A program made the translations under genes and the position numbers. The notes beneath the pieces were generated by a model. That model was not told the DNA's origin. It saw only the letters and a list, made by a program, of their open reading frames with translations, and did not search any database. A stretch of DNA of 64,000 nucleotides from Paludibacter sp. UBA6032 (GTDB taxonomy: Bacteria; Bacteroidota; Bacteroidia; Bacteroidales; Paludibacteraceae). The stretch is taken from assembly GCA_002427885.1 (NCBI GenBank), contig DIZI01000033.1:46049-110048 (forward strand), read 5' to 3'. The number at the start of each line of letters is the position of its first letter. Positions within the stretch are counted from its first letter, which is position 1. Below are positions 35,324-46,700 of the stretch, piece after piece.

Positions 35324-38300
35324 ATGAAATCAAAATTTGCAATATTCCTTCTTTTCTTTTTGCTTTTACTTCCTATAACAGCTAGGAGTCAAAAAGCAGG
35401 AACTGATTTTCTTATACAAGGTACGGTAACCGCACGAGCCGATGGATTTACATTGATTGGAGTGAATGTCACTGAGATAGATGTAAATAACAGGGTTGTA
35501 AGTGGAACTGTTACCGATATGAACGGCCACTTTGTATTAAAAATAAAAAATCCGGAAAACAAACTTAGCTTTAGTTATTTGGGCTATGTAAAACAAATCA
35601 AAAAAATTGAAGGAAAACATGTCTTGAATGTTGTTTTATCTGAAAGTTCGCATGAAATAGCCAACGTTGTAGTAACAGCACAAAAAAAGAATACGCAGGG
35701 TGGCTTTAGTATTCCCACCCGTGAAATTTCAACTGCTATGCAAACAATTGACACGAAAGAATTTGAAGGACTTCAGGTTTCATCTGTCGATGAGGCATTA
35801 CAAGGAAGAATTGCAGGTTTGGACATTGTTTCCAATTCTGGTGATCCCGGCAGTGGTACTTCTATGCGTATCCGTGGTACTACATCAATAAATGGAAGTA
35901 GCCAACCGCTTATTGTTGTTAATGGCGTGCCTTATGAAGTTCAGGTTGATCCAAACTTTGACTTTGCCAACTCTAATCAGGAACAATATGCCAGTATGCT
36001 TAGTATAAACCCTGATGATATACAGGAAATTTCCGTTTTAAAAGATGCAGCGTCTTCCGCTATCTGGGGATCGAAAGGGGCTAATGGAGTATTGATGATT
36101 ACAACTAAAAAAGGAGCTATGGGTCCCACACGTATTGACTATTCTTATCGGTTCACTGGTACGGTTCAACCAAAAGGGCTAAAAATGCTCTCGGGAGATG
36201 ACTACACCATGTTGATGAAACAAGCTTATTTTAATCCGCAACAAAGTGGAACCGCAGCAAATGTCAACGAATTTAATTATGATAAATCCTTCTCGGAGTA
36301 CGAGAATTTCAATAACAATACCGATTGGGTAAAAGAAGTGACACAGGTCGGTAGTATAAGTGATCACTACATAACATTATCAGGAGGGGGAGAACGTGCC
36401 ATGTACCGTGTTGCCGGAGGTTTTTTGACACAAAACGGAACTATTATCGGACAAAAACTGGATCGTATTTCTTCACGTGCTTATTTAGAGTATTCTGTTT
36501 CTGACCGATTAAAATTCATTTCTGAATTTTCGTTCACGTACACCAATAATAATATGAACTATATTATGGGTGATGAACCAAATAAAAACCAATCAATTCT
36601 GGGTATTGCATATAAGAAAATGCCAAATGTGGGTGTATATACTCAGGATAGTCAGGGAAATGATACAAATCAATTTTATAAAATTTCTGATAATTCTATG
36701 CTTAATGATGATCAAAAGCGTTTAGTAAACCCTGTAGCTCTGGCTACTCTGGCAAAAAACAATTTGAAATCCTATCGTATACTACCAACATTTCGTCTAC
36801 AATACGATTTGCTTGATCCTGAAAAACAGATGCTACGCTACAGTATGTATGTTTCGTTCGATATTAACAATGATAAGGGCACTACTTTTCTTCCACAATC
36901 GGTTATTAATCGTCCCTGGAATGATGGAAATGCTAACCGGTCCGAAAGTTCCGATTCCGAAGGTTTGACAATACAAACTGATAATAATATTGCATGGATG
37001 CCTCCTTTTGAAAACAAAGATCATAATTTACTTTTATATGCATCCTTCCAGACAACTGAAGGACGTTCCTCCAGTCAGGGGATTAAAACCTATGCTCTAG
37101 AAGGCCAAGCAGATGCTTCTTCAACAGGATACCTTGATGAAATTAAAGCAAGTAGTTCAAACTGGAGATCATTAGGTATGTTGGGACGTTTTCATTACTC
37201 CTATAAATCAAGATATATACTTGATGGAACCATACGTAGAGATGGGAGTACAAAATTTGGAAACGGGAATAAATATGGGAATTTCCCCGGAGTATCAGTA
37301 AAATGGATTGCTTCCGATGAACCATTTATGAAAGGAACGAATAAATGGTTAAGCATGCTTGCATTTCGTCCTGGTTGGGGAATTAGTGGAAATCAACCTA
37401 AATATGAATACCTGCATTTCAGTCGGTATGGTAATTATGACAGATATATTGATATGGCTGCAACACAGCCTGTATCCATCCGGTTAAACAACTTAAAATG
37501 GGAAACTACAACTTCGTTTAATTATGGATGTGATTTAGGTTTTTTGGATGATACTTATGTATTTGATCTGAATTTATATTCGAAACGGACAACGGATCTA
37601 TTATTTGAAAAGACGCCTCTTCCTACCTCTTCGGGATTTGGTGAGTTATCATATCAGAATGCCGGTATCATGGATAACAATGGTTGGGAAGTAAATTTCT
37701 ATGCTAACAAATTTATCAAAAGTAAAGATTTTAGTGTCGATTTCAGATTTAATTTATCAAATTATGTGAATACACTGGTTAAACTAGATCCGGGAATTCT
37801 GGCAGGTATTAATAGTGAATTTGATAATAAAAACGGGTCCTATTTGACAAGAATTCAAGAAGGTAACGCATTCGGATCCATTTATGGTTTCCGTTATAAG
37901 GGGGTTTATCAATACGATGAATATGTTGCCGGAGTACATGAAGATGCTCCTGTATCTCGCGATGCCAATGGAAACATAAATGTTGATGAATATGGAAAGC
38001 CAATACCTATGGTTTATATTTACAATACAACAAGTAAATCCAGCACTTATGAATTCAGAGGTGGAGATGCCAAATATGAAGACATTAATCATGATGGAAG
38101 TATTGATAAACTGGATATTGTTTATTTAGGGAATACAAATCCTTTAATCAGTGGTGGTTTTGGCCCGACATTCAGATACAAAAATATTTCCTGTAATATG
38201 TTTTTTAATTTCAGGTACGGAAATAAAATTGTGAACAGAGCACGAATGAATGCCGAAAACATGTACGGAAATGATAATCAAAGTACAGCAGTGAACTGGC

Positions 38301-38629
38301 GTTGGAGGAAAGATGGAGATGTTACAAATATGCCCAGAGCGTTATTTAATTATGGTTATAACTGGTTGGGAAGTGACCGTTATGTAGAGGATGGCTCATT
38401 TCTAAGATTTAAATATCTTACTTTCAATTACACGGTACCATCAGCTAATTTGAAAAAATACAGCATAAATAAAATGAATTTATATCTTACATTCAACAAT
38501 ATTTTTGTTCTAACAAAATATACGGGAGTAGATCCTGAAGTTGGATATGGTAGCTTAGGTTCAAGTTTCGATGATGCTAAAACCCCCCGATCAAAAGATT
38601 TAACGCTTGGAATAACTATTGGATTATAA
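35324..38629 (+). CDS. SusC-family TonB-dependent transporter 1
   Basis: 1101 residues. A signal peptide (to about RSQ23) is followed by a carboxypeptidase-regulatory-like beta domain (about 30-110, IQGTVTARADG to LNVVLSES), the plug (DEALQGRIAGLDIVS, MRIRGTTSINGSSQPLIVVNGVPYE, VLKDAASSAIWGSKGANGVLMITTK) and a long outer-membrane barrel to the C-terminus. The SusC hallmark LQGRIAG and the VLKDAAS box are intact. It imports oligosaccharides captured by its SusD partner, which follows 12 bases later. Length is typical of SusC (about 1000-1100). The substrate, arabino-oligosaccharides, is inferred from the locus. Confidence 0.95.
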   Translation: MKSKFAIFLLFFLLLLPITARSQKAGTDFLIQGTVTARADGFTLIGVNVTEIDVNNRVVSGTVTDMNGHFVLKIKNPENKLSFSYLGYVKQIKKIEGKHVLNVVLSESSHEIANVVVTAQKKNTQGGFSIPTREISTAMQTIDTKEFEGLQVSSVDEALQGRIAGLDIVSNSGDPGSGTSMRIRGTTSINGSSQPLIVVNGVPYEVQVDPNFDFANSNQEQYASMLSINPDDIQEISVLKDAASSAIWGSKGANGVLMITTKKGAMGPTRIDYSYRFTGTVQPKGLKMLSGDDYTMLMKQAYFNPQQSGTAANVNEFNYDKSFSEYENFNNNTDWVKEVTQVGSISDHYITLSGGGERAMYRVAGGFLTQNGTIIGQKLDRISSRAYLEYSVSDRLKFISEFSFTYTNNNMNYIMGDEPNKNQSILGIAYKKMPNVGVYTQDSQGNDTNQFYKISDNSMLNDDQKRLVNPVALATLAKNNLKSYRILPTFRLQYDLLDPEKQMLRYSMYVSFDINNDKGTTFLPQSVINRPWNDGNANRSESSDSEGLTIQTDNNIAWMPPFENKDHNLLLYASFQTTEGRSSSQGIKTYALEGQADASSTGYLDEIKASSSNWRSLGMLGRFHYSYKSRYILDGTIRRDGSTKFGNGNKYGNFPGVSVKWIASDEPFMKGTNKWLSMLAFRPGWGISGNQPKYEYLHFSRYGNYDRYIDMAATQPVSIRLNNLKWETTTSFNYGCDLGFLDDTYVFDLNLYSKRTTDLLFEKTPLPTSSGFGELSYQNAGIMDNNGWEVNFYANKFIKSKDFSVDFRFNLSNYVNTLVKLDPGILAGINSEFDNKNGSYLTRIQEGNAFGSIYGFRYKGVYQYDEYVAGVHEDAPVSRDANGNINVDEYGKPIPMVYIYNTTSKSSTYEFRGGDAKYEDINHDGSIDKLDIVYLGNTNPLISGGFGPTFRYKNISCNMFFNFRYGNKIVNRARMNAENMYGNDNQSTAVNWRWRKDGDVTNMPRALFNYGYNWLGSDRYVEDGSFLRFKYLTFNYTVPSANLKKYSINKMNLYLTFNNIFVLTKYTGVDPEVGYGSLGSSFDDAKTPRSKDLTLGITIGL

Positions 38630-38641
38630 AAATACAGAAAA

Positions 38642-40216
38642 ATGACAAAGAAATATTTTATAATAATGTCGATACTCTTTTCTTTAGGATTTGAGAGTTG
38701 TACTGATTGGTTAGATGTAAAACCACCAAGCGAAATTGTACTGGATGACTACTGGAAGTCCGAAGTACAGGCACAAGCTGTACTTTCAGCTTGTTATCGT
38801 GGCCTAATAACGGACGATAATATGGAACGTATGATTGTATGGGGTGAATTACGCTCTGACAACCTGACGAGCGGTATTGGATTTCCGAAGGAACGTGCTG
38901 ATATGCAAAAAATATTGGATGTAAATATTACTCCTTCAAATGCTTATTGTAGTTGGGCTTCGATGTACAAGGTAATAAATAATTGCAATACATTTTTATA
39001 CTATGCACCGGGAGTTATTAACGCCGACCCAAATTTCACTATTGGGAAATTGCATACAATGGAATCAGAAGTACTGGCTATTAGAGCTTTATGCTATTTT
39101 TATTTAGTAAGAACATATAAAGAAGTACCTTATATTGATACACCAAGTGTAGATGATACACAGAATTATGATGTTCCAAAATCATCTGAAAGAGAAATTT
39201 TGGATCATATAATTGCGGATTTAATTTCAGCACAAAAATATGCAAGAGTTGATTATGGTAGTACAGTTTATAACAAAGGACGCATTACTTCGGCTGCCAT
39301 AAATTCTATTTTAGCTGATGTCTATTTATGGGATCAACAATACGCAAATTGTATTGAAATGTGTAATCGGGTCATTGCCGATCCAAATCTTCAATTGGTT
39401 CCTACAGAATTGAGCTATTTAAACATCTTTTATCGGGGAAACTCTTCTGAAAGCATTTTTGAACTCCAGTTTGATGAGAATGTTCAACCCAATAAACCTG
39501 TTCGCGAATTGTATGGTTGGGGAGGTGCAATTCAGGGTGAATTAAGCTACCCTGTGTTTTTGGAAAAAGGGTCGGACTATAGCCCTTTCAAATATAAGAA
39601 GGGAACTACATTAGAAGGAGAAAAAGACATTCGATATGATGATTACATTGTTCAAAACATGGGAAATTTAACAGGTATCTTTTCCATTTTTAAATATGCC
39701 GGGATTCTGCGGACTGAGAATTCGCAGGAACAAAGTAGCTATTCATGGAGAACTACAACCCCAAATTGGATAGTATACCGGTTGGCGGATGTTATATTGA
39801 TGAAGGCTGAAGCATTGACAGAGTTACCATCTGCCACTCCAGACAATTTTAAAGAAGCATTAGATCTGGTGAACCTCACTTATACAAGATCGAACCCCAA
39901 AAGTGCTGCGCTTGATTATACTGATTATAGCACACAGGGTGACCTTGAGAAATTAATTCTACGTGAAAGACAACGGGAATTGTTGTTTGAAGGGAAAAGA
40001 TGGTTTGATTTAATGCGTCTGGCACGCCGTTATAATTCACCTTCCGCTTTACTTGCTTATGTTGGCCCAAAGTTGACCGGGGATATCCTTCAATATACCA
40101 GAATGTCAGTAATGAATGCATTGTATCTGCCCGTTCCTAAGTCAGACATCGATAACAACACTAATTTGGTTCAAAATCCATTTTATGACGAAAATAACGC
40201 AACACCTTTAAAGTAA
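38642..40216 (+). CDS. SusD-family surface glycan-binding lipoprotein 1
   Basis: 524 residues. A lipoprotein signal ends GFESC (Cys20) followed by TDWLDVKPP, the classic SusD start. TPR-type helices carry the RagB/SusD fold, and LILRERQRELLFEGKRWFDLMRLAR (about 437-461) is the conserved SusD C-terminal motif. It caps SusC 1 and binds the glycan outside the cell. It is separated from the next gene by one base, so translation is probably coupled. Pairing with SusC 1 follows from gene order. Confidence 0.95.
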   Translation: MTKKYFIIMSILFSLGFESCTDWLDVKPPSEIVLDDYWKSEVQAQAVLSACYRGLITDDNMERMIVWGELRSDNLTSGIGFPKERADMQKILDVNITPSNAYCSWASMYKVINNCNTFLYYAPGVINADPNFTIGKLHTMESEVLAIRALCYFYLVRTYKEVPYIDTPSVDDTQNYDVPKSSEREILDHIIADLISAQKYARVDYGSTVYNKGRITSAAINSILADVYLWDQQYANCIEMCNRVIADPNLQLVPTELSYLNIFYRGNSSESIFELQFDENVQPNKPVRELYGWGGAIQGELSYPVFLEKGSDYSPFKYKKGTTLEGEKDIRYDDYIVQNMGNLTGIFSIFKYAGILRTENSQEQSSYSWRTTTPNWIVYRLADVILMKAEALTELPSATPDNFKEALDLVNLTYTRSNPKSAALDYTDYSTQGDLEKLILRERQRELLFEGKRWFDLMRLARRYNSPSALLAYVGPKLTGDILQYTRMSVMNALYLPVPKSDIDNNTNLVQNPFYDENNATPLK

Positions 40217-40217
40217 C

Positions 40218-42143
40218 ATGATAAAATTAAATGCCATGATAAAAGATATTTTTTATAACGCTTGTCACAAGCTAATTCGAATCAACTTACTACTTGTAGT
40301 CCTGTTGATTGGAACTTTATCATCCTGTGTTGAAGACATTGTGGTCTATAGAACAGAGACAAAGGAGATGATGGGAGACTATTTGGAAAGGAGATCCGAT
40401 GAATTTTCAGAGTTTAACAGAATGTTAGATACAACCAAGGTTATGGGTTTATTAAAAGCCTATGGCGAATATACCTGTTTTGCTCCAACAAACGACGCTC
40501 TGTTTGCATTTTATCACTCTCAGGGTAGAACTTCGTTAAATGATTATCCACTGGATACGATTAAAATGATGGTTTATAACCATATAATAAAAGGTGATAT
40601 ACTTACTTCGGACTTGTTTAATTATGGACGGCTGCCTGATCAAAGTATGAATGAAAGATATATTACCATTGATACGGTTCATGTGGGATCCAGCATTGTG
40701 CTTAAGGTGAATAAAACGGCATCTTTACTTGAAAAAGACCAGTTGGTAAACAACGGTGTAGTCCACGTGATTTCAGAAGTATTAAATCCATCACAATTGA
40801 CATCAATTGAGGCGATAGCTAAAGACTCCACATTTTCATTATTTTATCAGGCTTTACAATTAACCCGGCTTACTGACAAATTATTACTAACTAAAGATGA
40901 CAGTTATAAATGGGAAAATTATAAATCTTTGCTAACACCGCCCTTTACACAAGGAGGTGGATCTGTCGACGAATTACCCTTATCCAGAAAATTTGGATTT
41001 ACCTTATTAATGGAAAGTGATGCTACTTACAGGGACAAATACGGAATTACAACTATTGAGCAATTAAAGGCAAAAGCAAAAGAAATATACGACCAGGTTT
41101 ACCCTGAAGACGCAGGAATTACCGACATCACAAATCCTAGAAACAGCTTTAACAGATTCATCGCTTATCATATGATTAACAAACAGTTGAGTTATTCAAA
41201 ATTCATAAATGACTATGATACTCAACACATGATTAAAACATATGATATGTATGAGTATATTGAAACAATGTGCCCTAATACTTTAATGGAAGTTCGCATA
41301 GTAAGATCAGTTCCCGGTGCAAATTTCATTAATATGGTAAACTCTACCGATGATGCTGTCCAGATTGTCAAAAGCAACTCTGATAATGATGCCACAAATG
41401 GCGTTTATCATGAAATTGATAAAATTCTGGCTTACGATATTAATGTTTCAACTCATATGTCGAGCATACGTATAAGGATGGATGCTGCAAGCTTCTTCCC
41501 AGAATTGACAAATAATAATATGCGTGGGAACGGAAAAGTTCAGTCCTGGGTTTTTCCAAAAGGATACATTGATGGACTTACCTGTACCGAAACCACACGC
41601 TTTTGCTACTTAAACTCCTTTGGTGGTTATCTGGATTATGAAGGAGATGAAGTGTATCTGAAAGGTGTTTATGACTTTTCTGTGAAAACACCTCCAATTC
41701 CGGCCGGTACTTACGAAATTCGTTTTGGATACCAACCAACAGGTGGCCGTGGTGTAGCCCAATTATACTGGGATAGCATACCTTGCGGGATTCCACTTGA
41801 CTTAAGAATGAATGCTGATAATCCAATGATAGGATATGTACAACCTAGTTCTACAAATTTAGATGACCCTTATGGCTATGAAAATGACAAGATGATGCGC
41901 AACAGAGGTTATATGAAGGGTCCATCCAGTTATCAGGATTTTATTGATATGGGTTGGGGATATGGTCTAAAGCAATCCGCTAGAAATAACATACATTGTG
42001 TAAGAAAAATTTTAGGAATTTACACTTTTGATAAACCGGGTAAACACTCATTTACTGTTAAGGCTGTCATTGATGGTCAATTTATGTTCGATTTTCTAGA
42101 ATTTATTCCGGTCGAACTTATTCAGAGTGAAGGTATAGATTAA
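40218..42143 (+). CDS. FAS1-domain lipoprotein with C-terminal beta domain
   Basis: 641 residues from 40218; a start at 40236 (MIKDIFYN) is equally possible. The lipoprotein signal ends TLSSC (Cys37 counted from 40218). Two FAS1-like domains (about 55-190, with YTCFAPTNDALFAFYHS; about 195-400) precede a C-terminal domain of about 235 residues rich in beta strands. That domain (FSVKTPPIPAGTYEIRFGY) may bind carbohydrate, but I do not recognise it firmly. It lies one base after SusD 1 and 40 bases before another FAS1 lipoprotein. Confidence 0.8.
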   Translation: MIKLNAMIKDIFYNACHKLIRINLLLVVLLIGTLSSCVEDIVVYRTETKEMMGDYLERRSDEFSEFNRMLDTTKVMGLLKAYGEYTCFAPTNDALFAFYHSQGRTSLNDYPLDTIKMMVYNHIIKGDILTSDLFNYGRLPDQSMNERYITIDTVHVGSSIVLKVNKTASLLEKDQLVNNGVVHVISEVLNPSQLTSIEAIAKDSTFSLFYQALQLTRLTDKLLLTKDDSYKWENYKSLLTPPFTQGGGSVDELPLSRKFGFTLLMESDATYRDKYGITTIEQLKAKAKEIYDQVYPEDAGITDITNPRNSFNRFIAYHMINKQLSYSKFINDYDTQHMIKTYDMYEYIETMCPNTLMEVRIVRSVPGANFINMVNSTDDAVQIVKSNSDNDATNGVYHEIDKILAYDINVSTHMSSIRIRMDAASFFPELTNNNMRGNGKVQSWVFPKGYIDGLTCTETTRFCYLNSFGGYLDYEGDEVYLKGVYDFSVKTPPIPAGTYEIRFGYQPTGGRGVAQLYWDSIPCGIPLDLRMNADNPMIGYVQPSSTNLDDPYGYENDKMMRNRGYMKGPSSYQDFIDMGWGYGLKQSARNNIHCVRKILGIYTFDKPGKHSFTVKAVIDGQFMFDFLEFIPVELIQSEGID

Positions 42144-42183
42144 AATAGTTTTATATTATATTGATTAAAAAAAATTTAGTAAC

Positions 42184-43746
42184 ATGAAAAAAAAGAATTT
42201 TAATTTCATATTCAGTATAGTTTTGCTATTTTTTGTGACAACTTACTCCTGCACATCAGATAATTGGGATGCACATTATTCACCTGTTTCAGGAGAAAAG
42301 AGTAATCTTAATTTGTATGACTATATTAAGACTCAGGATAGCTTAAGTATTTTTACTCAAATGCTTAAAATAACCGGCTATGATTCTATTTTGAGTAAAT
42401 CGCAGACTTATACCGTTTGGGCTCCGATAAATACTGCTTTACAGGGTATAAACCTGAATGACACCAACAAAGTAACTGAGATTGTTGAAAATCACATTGC
42501 CCGTTTTTCTTATCCTACTTCGGGCGTGAGTTCTAAATCTATTTTTATGCTCGCAAAGAAACTTATTGTTTTTGCTGGAAATGGAACAACTTTCACTTTT
42601 GGGGGAAATAAACTCATTAGATCAGATATTGGAACAGCAAATGGGATTCTACATTATATTAATAATTATGTTCCTTATCTGCCAAATATATGGGAATTTA
42701 TAGGCAAAACTGAAGGACTTGACTCATTGAAAAACTATTTATATTCAAATAGCAAACTTGAGTTTGATTTAGCAGCTAGTGGTAATGATATAGGCACCGA
42801 TGCAAATGGGCAGCTTATATACGACTCGGTATTTACCTTTACAAATAAAATCCTTAACCAGATAGGTCAATTGAATACTGAGGACAGCATTTATACGGCC
42901 ATTTTGCCTACAAATACTGCATGGACAGAAGCTTATAGCCGGATTAAACCCTATTTCAATACTCTGGATGCAGATGGTGGTGCAGGACAACAACGGGCAC
43001 TAACTCAATGGGCAATTATCAAAGACATTGTATTCAGAAAAAATATATCAAATCCTGCTTCGCATGACTCCTTAGTTTCAACCATAGGAAATGTGTTTCA
43101 TCAACCGGATTATTTATTTGCAGGTGCAACTAAACACGAAGTAAGCAACGGTTTGGTTTATGTAAATGATTTATTGAAATACAAAGCAGTTGACAGTTGG
43201 CAAAAGGAAATACGGGTAGAAGCTGAGTACGCATCATTCACATTAACAGGAAGTAAATCGAATTGTGACATTTTTCCACGTACCAGTTCAGGCTCCAATT
43301 TTGATATATCCAATAACAAATATATCTATATTAAAAATCTAGCAACTAGTAATTTTTCGCCTGTATTTGTGAAATTTGATATTCCTAATACTTTATCTGC
43401 TAAATATAATATTTATTGTGTTTTTGTTCCAACATTTTTAACCGACACCACAGATGTAAGACCGAGTAAAGTAAATTTCTATTTATCATACATCGATGCT
43501 TCCGGCAATGTACAGGCAGATAAAGCAATAACGGTAACAAATAATATAACTGATCCCAGACAGACGACGAAGATGTTTGTAACTCAGTTTGAATTTCCGT
43601 ATTGTAACCTTGTGACTTCAAATAATATATTCACCTATGTTGCATCAGTCAGATTAAAAGTTCAAAATGCAGCAAAGACTAATGAAACAGTAAGTTATAA
43701 TCGGGATATGCGTATAGATTGTATCATTTTAGAACCAGTTCAATAA
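42184..43746 (+). CDS. FAS1-domain lipoprotein with C-terminal beta domain
   Basis: 520 residues. The lipoprotein signal ends TTYSC (Cys23). FAS1 domain 1 (about 38-165, with YTVWAPINTALQGI and HIARFSYPT) is followed by a second FAS1-like region (about 170-335, YTAILPTNTAWTEAY). The last ~180 residues form an unrecognised beta-rich module (KEIRVEAEYASFTLTG...MRIDCIILEP), similar in placement to that of the preceding gene. A third member of the FAS1 set in this operon, probably a surface accessory. SusC 2 follows 22 bases later. Confidence 0.8.
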   Translation: MKKKNFNFIFSIVLLFFVTTYSCTSDNWDAHYSPVSGEKSNLNLYDYIKTQDSLSIFTQMLKITGYDSILSKSQTYTVWAPINTALQGINLNDTNKVTEIVENHIARFSYPTSGVSSKSIFMLAKKLIVFAGNGTTFTFGGNKLIRSDIGTANGILHYINNYVPYLPNIWEFIGKTEGLDSLKNYLYSNSKLEFDLAASGNDIGTDANGQLIYDSVFTFTNKILNQIGQLNTEDSIYTAILPTNTAWTEAYSRIKPYFNTLDADGGAGQQRALTQWAIIKDIVFRKNISNPASHDSLVSTIGNVFHQPDYLFAGATKHEVSNGLVYVNDLLKYKAVDSWQKEIRVEAEYASFTLTGSKSNCDIFPRTSSGSNFDISNNKYIYIKNLATSNFSPVFVKFDIPNTLSAKYNIYCVFVPTFLTDTTDVRPSKVNFYLSYIDASGNVQADKAITVTNNITDPRQTTKMFVTQFEFPYCNLVTSNNIFTYVASVRLKVQNAAKTNETVSYNRDMRIDCIILEPVQ

Positions 43747-43768
43747 ATTTGCTGAATAAATTAAGAGT

Positions 43769-46700
43769 ATGAGAATGAAAAAATTTAAAAACATATTAAG
43801 AATGGATGGTACTTATTCCAGTAATAAATATCTATGCTCAATGTTGGCATGTGTATTTCTCTTATCAGCAATTGCAGTAAAGGCTGAAAATAAAGTTCTT
43901 GGAAATAAAGCATCAAAGTCTGTGACTGGTCTGGTTCGTGATGCACATACAAAGCTTCCCGTTAATGCAGCTCAGATAACAACCTTAGATAATCAAAGTT
44001 CTGCGACTACGAATTCAAGTGGTATCTTTACTATAGATATTGCATCTCCTGAAGAAGTTCTAATTGTGTCTTCTTATAATTATGGCAACAGGGAAATTCC
44101 TGTGCAAAACAAGGATTCGCTTGTTATTGATCTTTATTCAGATGTATATAGTAATTATTATCAAAAGATTGATGTATTAACCGGTACAGAAAATAACTCT
44201 ACACTTGTACCTGCTGCAAAAGCAGTAACAGATTTCAGCCAATCCGAAGCAGTTTCTGCCGATGAGCTCATTGGAACTGAACTTGGAGGCGATGTCAGAG
44301 CAATATCCCGTTCCGGCGTTGCAGGCGTAGGCTCATCATTGTTTATAAGAGGATACAACTCTCTAAATGCTAATACACAACCCTTATTTGTAGTTGATGG
44401 AGTCATCTGGAATAACCTCTATGATGTAAAATCATTGCATGCCGGTTTTTTCTCAAATCCATTGAATGATATCAATGTTACTGATATAGCAAGTATTACT
44501 GTAATGAAAGATGGTACTTCAATTTATGGTAGTAAAGCTGCAAATGGAGTTATTTTAATAAAGACAAAAAGAGGCACAGGTTTAGTCACTAAAATAAATT
44601 TGAATGTATTAAGAGGCGTTATAACACAACCAACCAACATTCCTGTAATGAATTCCGACCAGTTCAGAGTTTATGAAAGTGATATGATTGGTACATCCGG
44701 TATCGCTAACAATGATATTTCAAAATTCGTTTTTTTACAGGATGATCCAACAAAGTCGACCTATAATACCTATCATAACAACACAAAATGGCTTGATGAA
44801 GCTTACCAAACCGGTATAAGTCAAAGCTATTCCATCAGTGCAAACGGAGGTGATGAAAAAGCACTTTACTATTTTTCGCTGGCATATACAGGAGTAAAAG
44901 GAATAGTTAAGACAACAGATTTACAACGTATAAATGCACGTTTTAATGCAGATCTGAAATTGTCAACCTTATTCACGATGGGATTAAATATCGGTTTCGC
45001 TAATATCGACAGACAGCTACAGGATGATGGTGTCAATAACTATACATCCCCCACCTGGCTTAGCATGATAAAAGCACCTTTTCTAAGTCCTTACAACTTT
45101 ACGGCTACCGGCACGAGAACATCAGAGTTTGCCTATTCGGACGAACTGGGAAAAGGAAACCCATTAGGTATTATAAATTATTCTAACAATTCGCTGAAAC
45201 AATATAGTTTTAATATTAGCGGTTTACCAACATTCCATTTTTCACCTAATTTTACTCTTAGTTCTCAATTTGATTTTAGTTTGAATAAAACCACAGAGGA
45301 TTACTATAGCCCAATGTTATATGCAGCTAAGCAGTTTATTGAAGGATATGGTTATGCCGAAAACACACGTATGAATCAGGTAATGAGAAATATTGGTATT
45401 TTTGATGACACCAGATTAAACTATAAGAAACAACTTGATAAATTTAATCAATTGAATTTTTTATTGGGTTGGCGCTATTTAAGTAATTATTATGAATCGG
45501 ATTATATTGAAGGTCATAATTCAGGATCAAATTCCTCAACAACACTTCCCGGAAGTTTTAATTCAGCATTTTCGGTAGTAGATGGTATTAATAACAAAAC
45601 AAGATCAATATCGAATTATGCAAATATAGATTATAATTTTAAAAACCTATATTTCCTTTCTGTTGCAACATCAGTTGATGGTTCTTCCAGATTTGGGAGT
45701 GAAACAAAAGGAGGTTTTTCATTATTTGGCCATAGTTGGGGAGTTTTTCCTTCAATAAATGGAGCGTGGCTAGTGAGTTCTGAGAAATTTATGAAAAATG
45801 TAAATTTCATAAATCGATTGAAATTACGTGCCGGTTACGGGATTACAGGTAATGATGGAATTGAAGATTATACAACAACTGCATATTTTACAACTGTTCG
45901 GTTTTACCAAAAAGCAGACGGAATTAAACTTTCGAATATTGCAAATCCACAAATTCAATGGGAAACAACAAAAAGAGCAAATGGAGGAATTGATATTGGA
46001 CTATTTAACGAAAGGCTTTCATTATCATTCGATTATTATTCCGGAATTACTCAAGATTTATTGACGCTTAAAGAACTGCCGGATGTTACCGGTTTAGGTT
46101 TCTATTGGAGCAATGAAGGGAAATTATCAAATAAAGGCTATGAATTTTCCGCTAACGTCAAATTACTAAATTTGAAATCATTGAAATGGGAATTAGGCTT
46201 TAGCGCCGGACATTATGTTAATGAAATTCTGTCATTACCAGGCGCAGCTTACACAACATCGGTTTATGGCGGGGAAGTGCTCACAGAAGTAGGACAACCG
46301 GCTGCTGTATTCTATGGGTATAAAACAAATGGCGTTTATGCTACCCAGGCAGCTGCATTATCTGAAAATTTAAAAATACAAAATCAGAACGGATCATTTA
46401 CAAATTTTGGAGCGGGTGATATTCGCTTTGTAGACAAACCTGATGCTAATGGAAATAAAGATGGAATTATTAATGCAAATGATAAGCAAATAATTGGAAA
46501 TCCAAATCCGGATTTGTATGGTACTATAAACAGTAAAATTTCATTTTATAAATTCACACTGAGTGCTTTATTTACTTATTCGTATGGAAACGATGTGTAT
46601 AATTATCAACGGAGCCAATTGGAGTCGGGACTTGACTACAGCAATCAATCTACAGTAATGCTTTCCAGATGGACTTCCGAAGGACAAAACACCCTGCAAC